NCBI GenBank assembly: GCA_028753945.1
Contig: JAPNXP010000015.1
Span: 558,001-622,000, forward strand
Origin: Hexactinellida sp. DTS-2022
Lineage: Eukaryota; Porifera; Hexactinellida
DNA: 64,000 bases
Reading direction: 5' to 3'
A program made the position numbers and the translations under genes. Of this stretch, positions 46,909 to 54,669 are shown piece after piece. The first letter of the stretch is position 1. The number at the start of each line of letters is the position of its first letter. The notes under the pieces are model-generated. The model saw only the letters and a list, made by a program, of their open reading frames with translations. It was not told the origin of the DNA and did no database searches.

Positions 46909-47373
46909 ATGCTGTCTCTATCGCTTCGAAGCAACCTGTTGCTCACTGCTCAGCGGATTCTAGTCTGCAGACTTTCCACCACAACGGACCCCACCCCCCC
47001 GGAGCCTCAGGCCCTCCTGGACTTCGCTGTCGACACAATTAGCAACGACACTCTCCCTCCCTTTGAATCGAAAACTCCGTCAGGATGGCAGCCTCCTCGG
47101 CCCGGCGGCCCGATCGTTAAAAACCTTCCTTTCCACGTGTTTCGTTCCAGAACAAATAACCTGCCTGTCTACTCGCGGTTCCGCATGAAGGGCCCCAGAG
47201 TTAATACAGTTATTCGCAGAGTAGCTGGAGATAAGGAAGCTCTGGTCGGGGTGCTACAAAACGTGTTGGGAGAGGACCGCATCACGGAGGTGGACATCCG
47301 AGAGGGCAAAGTTAACCTCCGGGGCAACAGAGTGACGGAGATAATGAGGGTACTATATAGAATGGGGTTCTGA
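46909..47373 (+). CDS. MRPL49: Mitochondrial ribosomal protein mL49
   Basis: The 154-residue protein (human 166) has a basic presequence (LSLRSNLLLTAQRILVCRL). The conserved mL49 core follows: TPSGWQPPRPGG, LPFHVFRSRTNNLPVYSRF, VNTVIRRVAGDKEAL and a C-terminal VNLRGNRV...LYRMGF. It is a component of the large mitoribosomal subunit. It is intronless, with an AG one base before the ATG. The next gene starts 106 bp downstream on the same strand. Confidence 0.93.
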   Translation: MLSLSLRSNLLLTAQRILVCRLSTTTDPTPPEPQALLDFAVDTISNDTLPPFESKTPSGWQPPRPGGPIVKNLPFHVFRSRTNNLPVYSRFRMKGPRVNTVIRRVAGDKEALVGVLQNVLGEDRITEVDIREGKVNLRGNRVTEIMRVLYRMGF

Positions 47374-47479
47374 TATCTGTATACCTTGTAGAGCAATTTA
47401 ATTATACAATTTAGAGTGATTATGTTCCTTAAAGCGCTACTCATTCTATGTAATACAACTTAGATTATTAGTATACTGT

Positions 47480-48667
47480 ATGGCGTTTGATGATTTGGTT
47501 GCTCATGTTAAGATGCAAGCTCCCTTTATGCAAATGGTTGAAGAAACCCCTAAACCTCGTGTTACTATAGTCCATCCGTCTAAATCTGAGCAGTTCCTAC
47601 TCCCTCACTACCCGATAAGAGACACAATACAGTCTCCTTATGTCCCCCCAGCTGGTGGCACTGCATTCTCTGTATTGTCCTACAACATACTGGCAGACTG
47701 CTATGCGCACAGCGCCGGTTACTGGTACAGCAGCTCTCTGTCTGCCCCCCTGAGACACGAGAGCTTGATGAGAGAGATAGCTGCAGTGGGCTACGGGAGT
47801 GTTATCTGCTTCCAGGAAGTTACAGAGCAGTATTTCAGCTCTCGCTTGTTACCGTCTCTTCGGGGAGAGGGGTACGGGGGGGTGTTTCAGCAGAAAAGCA
47901 AGCGACACAGGACAGGCGCTAGATCCGAGGACGGAGTAGCAACTTTCTACAATATAGACAAGTGTGTTCTTATAGCCCAGCAGCCTGTTGTTCTTAATGA
48001 GCTAATGGAGAGTGTATGGAAACATAAGTTCGGGAATAACGGTATGGCCGACACGTGTTACAGAGACACCGTGGCTCTGTTAACAGCTTTCTCCATTGAA
48101 GGTAAGATCGTGAGTATCGCCAATGTGCATATACACTTCGATTGGACGCGAACAGAAGTGCAGACGTTACAAAGCTGTTTGGTGTTACGCAAGTTAGTCG
48201 AATTCGCGAATACAAACAAATCGTGCGCCTATTTATACTGTGGCGACTTTAACTCTCAGCCGTCAACAGCTGTGTACCAGCTGTTGACAGCCGGAGTTCT
48301 CACAGCTGAAATGAAAGATCTCTTTATGCGTTCTAGTGCGCTAGTCCCTGTTAGGAAAACAGAATTGTTGCTTAAGACAACCACTGACTTTGTTCCTTAC
48401 TTCGAATTATTCCGAGATTTGTATCAGGTCCCAGATACTGTTAAGAGTGCGTATTTAACTGTACAAGGCCATGAGCCGCACTATACTAACTATACGGGAG
48501 ATTTTCACGGCTGTTTGGACTACATATTCTACGGTGGGCGAGTGTACCCTTACAGTGTGCTTTCTTTGCCAACCGAGAGAGACCTGAGATCTGAGGTGGC
48601 TCTACCGAACTCTGTTATGTCTTCTGATCATATGTCGGTGAAAGCCGGGTTTGTTATTAGTAGCTGA
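47480..48667 (+). CDS. CCR4-type endonuclease/exonuclease/phosphatase (PDE12-like)
   Basis: The 395-residue single-exon protein is an EEP-fold nuclease. The metal and catalytic motifs are present: SYNILAD, CFQEV (catalytic Glu), NVHIHFD, GDFNSQPS, LDYIF and SSDHMSV. The DFHGCLDYIFY segment and the ALPNSVMSSDH end resemble 2'-phosphodiesterase PDE12 more than CNOT6, nocturnin or ANGEL. PDE12 trims poly(A) and 2',5'-oligoadenylate in mitochondria. This protein lacks the roughly 200-residue N-terminal part of human PDE12 (609) and has no obvious presequence, so location is uncertain. It may be a cytosolic deadenylase. AATAAA at 48938 could be its polyadenylation signal. Confidence 0.75.
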   Translation: MAFDDLVAHVKMQAPFMQMVEETPKPRVTIVHPSKSEQFLLPHYPIRDTIQSPYVPPAGGTAFSVLSYNILADCYAHSAGYWYSSSLSAPLRHESLMREIAAVGYGSVICFQEVTEQYFSSRLLPSLRGEGYGGVFQQKSKRHRTGARSEDGVATFYNIDKCVLIAQQPVVLNELMESVWKHKFGNNGMADTCYRDTVALLTAFSIEGKIVSIANVHIHFDWTRTEVQTLQSCLVLRKLVEFANTNKSCAYLYCGDFNSQPSTAVYQLLTAGVLTAEMKDLFMRSSALVPVRKTELLLKTTTDFVPYFELFRDLYQVPDTVKSAYLTVQGHEPHYTNYTGDFHGCLDYIFYGGRVYPYSVLSLPTERDLRSEVALPNSVMSSDHMSVKAGFVISS

Positions 48668-49189
48668 GAAGACACAAAATAGAGGGGAAACAGCAAATTT
48701 AGTTTTTAATTTGTGCGAACTATTCATCTACATATGTATTCTTCTGGAGGTTTCTGAATATATACAGCATTTAGTCTCATAAGGTATTTAATGTATATAG
48801 TGTCCTTGTATATAAGTTGCATATTAATTAACTGGCAAAGGTATCTCTAATTTAATGTGTTTACAATGTTGTGACTTGCATTTTTATATTCTTATACTCC
48901 AACAAACTTGTTTTATTTAAAAACAGACACATCTCTCAATAAATTAACAGTAAACAGTTGATCTCATTCTGTTCAAGCAGTCTACAGGTTTTAAGTTCGT
49001 TCTTAGAAATCAATTCAAATGCAACTCGATCGTTTGCTTTAATGAGAAACGCTATTATCTGTACTTAGCAAGTCCATAAGATGTCCTAATCTTATTCTAC
49101 TTAGTGTTGGCTAAATTGTCTACGGACACTGTGAGCGTATAAATAGGTTAAAGCGAGTAATTATACAATACTTATTAGATTTCCCTGCC
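48668..49189. promoter_or_regulatory. Intergenic with candidate TATA box before the TRIM-NHL gene
   Basis: This AT-rich 522-bp spacer has no gene. AATAAA at 48938-48943 may end the upstream transcript. TATAAATA at 49138-49145 lies 45 bp before the TRIM-NHL start codon and is a plausible TATA box. Confidence 0.4.
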
Positions 49190-51127
49190 ATGAGTGAGAA
49201 CATTGAGGACGTTAAAAGCAAGGCAGAGCCCCCGGAGAGTAGCCTCTTCAGATGTTCCTCCTGTTCTGAGGCCAAACAGGGTCTCAAGCTATTCCCCTGC
49301 TTCCATTCGCTATGTAAGCAGTGCTACTCTATTGAAGACAACGAACACATGGTAGTGCAATGCAAACTCTGTCCGGAAAAATACTTTTCAGAGGAGATTG
49401 ACCCTACTCACCTCGCAGACAACTTCTTCGCGAATGAGTATGTCTCCCTGTTAGGAATCGTGGAGAAGTCTCGCTCTTGCATTCTCTGCGAGGACTGCTG
49501 TCTCCCTAAGGCTAAGGACGCGGAGTCCTATTGCTTCGATTGCAACCGCTTCATGTGTCGGGCCGACATGAAGGCGCATCTCACGGTAACGCAGTCCTAC
49601 TGTGACGTAGGGTACGAGCACATGGGCATAGACCTCCCGGACCTCAGGGTAAAGGATCCCATCCAGCTGATGCACTTTGTTAAGGACCGCGTTATAAAGT
49701 GCTCCACGCACAAATACAGATCGGAGTACTACTGTCTGGAGGACGAACTGTGGGTGTGCAACCTGTGCAAAGCCGGGCACCACAACTCGCACACACTTTT
49801 CTCCGACAAGGAGATAACCGAGAGATGGATGGACGACATTGTGAAGACACAGGAAAAGTTCCATTACTTCTCGAACGAGAATAGTGTTAACAAAGAGGAG
49901 ATTAAGTCCATAATGTCCAAACAGAAGGAGAAGGAACAACAGCTAGTCACACACATAGAGGAAGTCTTCAGTGAGCTGATTCGTAAGATCGAGGAGAAGA
50001 GACAGGGAATGGTTAATGAGGCCCGGAAGAGATACGAGATGCAGTACGATATTCTCGAAGCAAAGCTGACCGCAATCGAGAGCAGCATGGGGAGAATAAG
50101 AAACGCGAAACAGTTCATAGACTTCTCGATACAATTATCGGACAAACACTTCATGAGGGAGGCCTCCTCCATTCTGGGGAGTTACGGGGATGCCCTGCAC
50201 TGCCAGAATCTCGACAAGGAGCCAATGCCGGACGTGGTGGTGCGGCTACGGAAATCCATTGACGACTTCGTTGAGGATTTCTGTCTGCTGAAGGAAAACG
50301 ATTTATACTCGGCGCCTGAGGTTTGCTTCGGAGAATTCGGAAGCGGGAAGGACCAGTTCAAGATGATCTCTGACGTCACAGTAGACAAACAAGGCCGCAT
50401 TCACATTGTAGACACACAAGCTTATTCCGTTAAGATATTCACACCGGACGGTAAGTTCCTTTCGCAAGTGGGCAGTCGCGGCGAGACGGACGGTCAGTTC
50501 ATGCGGCCCTGGGGGATATGCACCAAGGATGAGTACATATACGTGTCCGACTATATCCGACATAACGTGCAGATGTTTGATATAGAGGGCAACTTCATTA
50601 AGCAGGTGGGAAAGCTGGGGGCGGGCAAGAATCACTTCAAAGAGCCTCGGGGCATGGAGGCGGATGAGGATGTGTTTATTTGCGATAAACTGAATAACCG
50701 CATTCAGGTGTACTCTCTGGATCTCCAGTATCGGTATACACTGGGGCGTGGGGTTAAGCTTAATCAGCCTAGGGACATCGCAATGAGCAGTGATAGACTG
50801 GTGATTTTAAGCAGCGGCAGTCCGTGTATTATCGTCATTCTAAAAACGGACGAGTTTCAGTATACCTTTGGACTGAAAGGGCCGGGGTTGCTGCTGACTG
50901 ATCCATGGTTCATAACTGCAGACGAGAACATGTGTCTCGTCACAGACACGAAGAGCAATGCCATTCTCCGCTACTCCATCAACGGAGATCTGAGTCTGAA
51001 CTTCAATCGGCACGGCGACATCGCCGGCTCGATCTGTCAGCCAAACGGGATATATCTAGACGCGAGGGGAATGGTGGTGATCGGGGAGAGCGGAAACTGC
51101 CGTATTCAAGTTCTGAAACTTAGCTAG
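49190..51127 (+). CDS. TRIM-NHL E3 ubiquitin ligase (TRIM2/3/71-like)
   Basis: The 645-residue single-exon protein has a RING finger (about 22-62, CSSCSEAKQG...CFHSLCKQC...CKLC). A first B-box-like region follows (CEDCCLPKAKDAESYCFDCNRF) and a B-box2 (CSTHKYRSEYYCLEDELWVCNLC). A coiled coil spans about 215-330. The C-terminal half is an NHL beta-propeller (about 375-645) with repeats such as IHIVDTQAYSVKIFTPDGKF, IYVSDYIRHNVQMFDIEG and FICDKLNNRIQVYS. Such proteins bind RNA or cargo through the propeller and control translation, neuronal polarity or stemness. The filamin domain of TRIM2/3/71 is not evident, so the paralogue cannot be named (TRIM32 also lacks it). AATAAA lies at 51295. Confidence 0.88.
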   Translation: MSENIEDVKSKAEPPESSLFRCSSCSEAKQGLKLFPCFHSLCKQCYSIEDNEHMVVQCKLCPEKYFSEEIDPTHLADNFFANEYVSLLGIVEKSRSCILCEDCCLPKAKDAESYCFDCNRFMCRADMKAHLTVTQSYCDVGYEHMGIDLPDLRVKDPIQLMHFVKDRVIKCSTHKYRSEYYCLEDELWVCNLCKAGHHNSHTLFSDKEITERWMDDIVKTQEKFHYFSNENSVNKEEIKSIMSKQKEKEQQLVTHIEEVFSELIRKIEEKRQGMVNEARKRYEMQYDILEAKLTAIESSMGRIRNAKQFIDFSIQLSDKHFMREASSILGSYGDALHCQNLDKEPMPDVVVRLRKSIDDFVEDFCLLKENDLYSAPEVCFGEFGSGKDQFKMISDVTVDKQGRIHIVDTQAYSVKIFTPDGKFLSQVGSRGETDGQFMRPWGICTKDEYIYVSDYIRHNVQMFDIEGNFIKQVGKLGAGKNHFKEPRGMEADEDVFICDKLNNRIQVYSLDLQYRYTLGRGVKLNQPRDIAMSSDRLVILSSGSPCIIVILKTDEFQYTFGLKGPGLLLTDPWFITADENMCLVTDTKSNAILRYSINGDLSLNFNRHGDIAGSICQPNGIYLDARGMVVIGESGNCRIQVLKLS

Positions 51128-51294
51128 GATGTCAGACTCAAGACATTCGATACTCGGATAATTGATAAACTGATCCCAACAATTATATTGTTTAATTTGT
51201 GTTTAACTGTATATAGTATCTGTTATTAATTAATACCAATTTGAATTATTGAAGATTCATTTGCTCATTTCTATAGATTACTTCCCTCAATTTC

Positions 51295-51300
51295 AATAAA
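51295..51300 (+). terminator. Polyadenylation signal, TRIM-NHL gene
   Basis: AATAAA lies 168 bp after the stop codon and 105 bp before the next start codon. Confidence 0.45.
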
Positions 51301-51404
51301 TACGTACTTTAGATTATCAATTTACTTACTTAGTTATTACTGTACCGACTACTATGTAGTGGCCCATTTATTGAAATTATTTTATTATTAAACTGTTTCT
51401 AGCT

Positions 51405-52865
51405 ATGAGGTTGTTTCTGTTTTCTCTTTGTTGCTTATATTTGTTTCAGAATGCGTTTAATTCTGAAATAAGCACTCAGTCCTATTTCTACGGCCCCGGC
51501 TTGAGACCGGATTTCGATGTGCCCGTAAGATATTTCTTTATACAAGCAGTGTCTATGAATGGAACTAAAATAACAGAATACGAAGGAGAGAATCCGTTTA
51601 CTGTAAAATTCCATTCGGGAATTACGCATAGAATTGCAGTCGCGGATAAAATACTTAATTTGAAAAACGGGACTTTTTTGGTGATGTTCCGTTTGTTCAC
51701 CAGTTACGATTATTTGTATTTACAAGTGTTTGTGGATCACAATCCGTTGCGTCAGTCCCCTCACATATTCAATCAGCCTCTCCAACATTCCGATTGCAAC
51801 TGTCCGTATCCAATCTCTAAATGGAGGTCAAACCTCGCCTGTCCGAATTATTCTTTCAAAGGCACCACTCTGGACTTGTTTCCTAAAATACAACTTAGTG
51901 GCCTAGAAGACCGCGTCTACGCAAAATTCCCCCGCGCTTCTATGGTGCACTATTCCATCAAAAATAACAAAATATTCCGTAGCACATTCGGCGAACACAC
52001 CGGCTTTAAAATGTTCAGCGACGAGCTGCTCCTGTATCTAACTAAGAAAGTACAACTGCCAGACATGGAGTTCTTTATGAACCTCGCGGATTGGCCCCAG
52101 GAGCGGGACCGGTCAGATCCCCTCCCCATTATATCGTGGTGCGGAAACGAAGGCTTCGCTGACATAATAATACCCACGTACGACCTGACACGCGCCACGC
52201 TCCAAGGCTTGTATCGACAGGAACTGGATGTGCTGATGGCATACGGACACGTGGGACCGCATTGGAGGAACAAAAAACCGCAGGCTCTGTTCCGCGGTCG
52301 CGATTCTCGACAGGAGCGACTCGATTTGGTGGAGCAGCGCAGGAATAACACGGATAAATACGACGTAGGACTGACTCACTTCTTCTTCTTCAAACACGAC
52401 GAGAATAAGTTCGGTCCTGTCCTGTCCCGAATTGGGTTCTTTGACTTCTTCGCGTACCGCTACCAGCTGAGTCTTGACGGCACGGTCGCGGCGTACCGAC
52501 TCCCCTTTCTGCTGGCGGGCAGCTCTCTGGTGCTTAAGCAGAACTCAACATACCAAGAGCACTTCTACAGGTTCCTGCGGGCGGGGCAGCACTACGTGCC
52601 CTTCTCTAGAGACCTGGGGGATCTGGACAGGCTGCTCGAGTGGGCTGAGAGCAGCGAGAGCGAGGTAGATGCGATAATCCGGTCTTCTCGCAGGCTAGCC
52701 GAGGAGCATTTGTTCCCGGATAAGATCCTCTGCTACACCGCGATGCTATTTCAAGAGTACGCGTCTAGACTGGAGGGGAAAGTTAAGATCCATCCTGACA
52801 TGGAACTGGTGGAGCAGACCATGGATATGTGTGCTGTCTGTAAACCTCTGAGAGACGAGCTCTAG
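51405..52865 (+). CDS. ER protein O-glucosyltransferase POGLUT2/3 (KDELC)
   Basis: The 486-residue protein (human POGLUT2 is 502) has a signal peptide (RLFLFSLCCLYLFQNAF). A filamin-like Ig domain follows (about 25-135) and a GT90/CAP10 glycosyltransferase domain (about 145-470) with KMFSDELLLYLTKKVQLPD, FRGRDSRQERLDLV, THFFFFKHDENKFGP, DFFAYRYQLSLDGTVAAYR and FLLAGSSLVLKQ. It ends in RDEL, an ER-retention signal. POGLUT2/3 add O-glucose to EGF repeats of Notch and fibrillin. The filamin domain separates them from POGLUT1. Which of the two it represents cannot be told, and it may predate their split. It is intronless. A tttctag sits two bases before the start codon. Confidence 0.93.
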   Translation: MRLFLFSLCCLYLFQNAFNSEISTQSYFYGPGLRPDFDVPVRYFFIQAVSMNGTKITEYEGENPFTVKFHSGITHRIAVADKILNLKNGTFLVMFRLFTSYDYLYLQVFVDHNPLRQSPHIFNQPLQHSDCNCPYPISKWRSNLACPNYSFKGTTLDLFPKIQLSGLEDRVYAKFPRASMVHYSIKNNKIFRSTFGEHTGFKMFSDELLLYLTKKVQLPDMEFFMNLADWPQERDRSDPLPIISWCGNEGFADIIIPTYDLTRATLQGLYRQELDVLMAYGHVGPHWRNKKPQALFRGRDSRQERLDLVEQRRNNTDKYDVGLTHFFFFKHDENKFGPVLSRIGFFDFFAYRYQLSLDGTVAAYRLPFLLAGSSLVLKQNSTYQEHFYRFLRAGQHYVPFSRDLGDLDRLLEWAESSESEVDAIIRSSRRLAEEHLFPDKILCYTAMLFQEYASRLEGKVKIHPDMELVEQTMDMCAVCKPLRDEL

Positions 52866-53002
52866 TGTGTGTAGTGTTTTAGTGTATATAGGCGTTTGGA
52901 TTTAAATATCGAGATTATTTTAGGCACGTAGTTATAAATAGTTAGTTTGTTAGTTCTGCAACAAACAATGATTTCATATTTCTTAGTGATATCGTATACT
53001 AA

Positions 53003-54421
53003 ATGGAGCCTGAACATAGTAACGATATTGTCGATAAGAATGTTGCTATAGCGACACCAGATGCGGAGGAGGAAGAAAAGACAAATGGAATTAACGGAAC
53101 TGTTCAGATAGAAGATAATGTAGAGTCCCCTACTGATGCTAATAATAGCACAGCTGTTGATCAGGTGACATCAGACACACAACACATTCCAGAGGAGCCA
53201 GCTGTTGCTACGGACACAATTCCTGAAGAGACCAGTGCAGTCACGGAAGCTAAACAGACTCCAGCTGATATAACAGCTGATATAACAGCTGATATCACAG
53301 CTGATATCACAGCTCATAACACAGCTGATATAACAGCTGATATAACAGCTCATAACACAGCTGATATAACAGCTCATAACACAGCTGATATCACAGCTCA
53401 TAACACAGCTGATATCACAGCTGATATTAAAGCTGATATTCCAGCTGATATCACAGCTGATATCACAGCTGACATAACAGCTCATAACACAGCTGATATA
53501 ACAGCTCATAACACAGCTGATATCACAGCTCATAACACAGCTGATATCACAGCTAATATCACAGCTGATATCACAGCTGATATCACAGCTGACATAACAG
53601 CTGATATCACAGCTGACATAACAGCTGACTCTGTTACAGAGGATGCTCCGGTGACTGACAGCACGGTAGAAGAAAGTATGGTAGAAGACTCTAATGGGAA
53701 TAAAGAAGTTGATATAGAGCAGGTAGCCACAGAACAACAACAACAACAACAAGACGTGTTGCAAGCTGAAGACACAGCTCTAACTAAGGTAGCAGAAGAC
53801 TCCGAACTTCTAGAGGACCTACCCTCTCTCTCTATAACTGCTCTCAAAGAGCAAACAGCTGACACCACAGAGGCTACAGATACACACCCCACGAACAGAC
53901 CCGTCCGGTCCCCCTCCCCCAAGAGCCCCTCCCCCTCCCGCTCGAGTCTCTCCCGCAAGGAGAGCAGAGGCAGACACAGCAAGCGCGTATCCTTCACAGG
54001 TCCCCAGGAGGCACAGCAGGTTAAGGTCGCAGCGGAGACGAAGCCCGAGGCCTGGCCCGAGTCAGCTGGCTTCACAGCTGAGCTGGGAGAGCGGGCGGTG
54101 TGCGAGCACGTGCGTGAGCAGTGGGCGCTCTCGGACTCCTGGCTGCACTGCGTGGACTACATGGGCCAGCAGCCCCCCGGGTCCAACCGACACCAGTACA
54201 GAGTCAAGTTCTCGCAGCCGACCAGACGCAGGCCCGTCCCAGCCCACACCGCCTCTGTCTACTTCACACTCGTGCCGGGGGGGACAGGGGAGGTGGGGGT
54301 CTGGTGGGTAATGGAGGGACAGAGGACACTGCACAAACCGGGGGAGGGCCCCTTCAGGGAGAAATGGCTGAAAGACATTCTCGAGGCGAAGAGTATAATT
54401 TGCTCTGAAACTTTATTCTAA
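53003..54421 (+). CDS. Unrecognised protein with about 30 ADIT/AHNT tetrapeptide repeats
   Basis: I do not recognise this 472-residue protein. Residues 1-87 are acidic and Thr-rich. Residues 88-207 are 30 tandem tetrapeptides, mostly ADIT with about seven AHNT, plus single ADIK, ADIP and ANIT. An acidic, Gln-containing part follows. Then comes a Ser/Pro/Arg stretch (SPSPKSPSPSRSSLSRKESR) leading into KRVSF, which fits the PP1-docking motif RVxF. The last 110 residues look folded and contain several Trp: VREQWALSDSWLHCVDY, QYRVKFSQP, GVWWVMEGQRTLHK and FREKWLKDIL. This may be a novel domain. It is intronless, between POGLUT2/3 and SRP72. A PP1 regulatory role is inference. Confidence 0.7.
   Translation: MEPEHSNDIVDKNVAIATPDAEEEEKTNGINGTVQIEDNVESPTDANNSTAVDQVTSDTQHIPEEPAVATDTIPEETSAVTEAKQTPADITADITADITADITAHNTADITADITAHNTADITAHNTADITAHNTADITADIKADIPADITADITADITAHNTADITAHNTADITAHNTADITANITADITADITADITADITADITADSVTEDAPVTDSTVEESMVEDSNGNKEVDIEQVATEQQQQQQDVLQAEDTALTKVAEDSELLEDLPSLSITALKEQTADTTEATDTHPTNRPVRSPSPKSPSPSRSSLSRKESRGRHSKRVSFTGPQEAQQVKVAAETKPEAWPESAGFTAELGERAVCEHVREQWALSDSWLHCVDYMGQQPPGSNRHQYRVKFSQPTRRRPVPAHTASVYFTLVPGGTGEVGVWWVMEGQRTLHKPGEGPFREKWLKDILEAKSIICSETLF
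53264..53623 (+). repeat. 12-bp coding minisatellite, 30 units
   Basis: The unit is ACAGCTGATATC/A with the variant ACAGCTCATAAC, in frame with the gene. Most units carry the palindrome CAGCTG, and many also GATATC, so both strands stay open in several frames. About twenty consecutive E-box cores result. Confidence 0.95.
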
Positions 54422-54547
54422 TCGCAACCCAATCTACTTATATATCTGTATTCCATCTGATTATCCTTACTATCAATCTATTATATATTTCTGAATATCC
54501 ATGGTGTATATACTAACTAGCCTATAGCATCCTATACAACTAGCTCT

Positions 54548-54655
54548 ATAGCAGACCTGTCCTAACTATAGCAGGCCCTACAACTAACTATAGCAGACCC
54601 TACAACTAACTATAGCAGGCCCTACAACTAACTATAGCAGACCTGTCCTAACTAT
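54548..54655. repeat. About 24-bp tandem repeat upstream of SRP72
   Basis: Four to five copies of a unit like CTATAGCAGGCCCTACAACT alternate with a shorter CTATAGCAGACCTGTCCTAA version. They occupy the last 120 bp before the SRP72 start codon, so they lie in its promoter or 5' UTR. Confidence 0.8.
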
Positions 54656-54669
54656 ACAAATCTGTACTA

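Noticed and set aside
53171..53764. Minus-strand Cys-rich ORF of 197 codons with CDIS/CYVS repeats
   Set aside because: It is the complement of the near-palindromic 12-bp array. The plus-strand frame has non-repetitive flanks with normal composition, and this frame does not.
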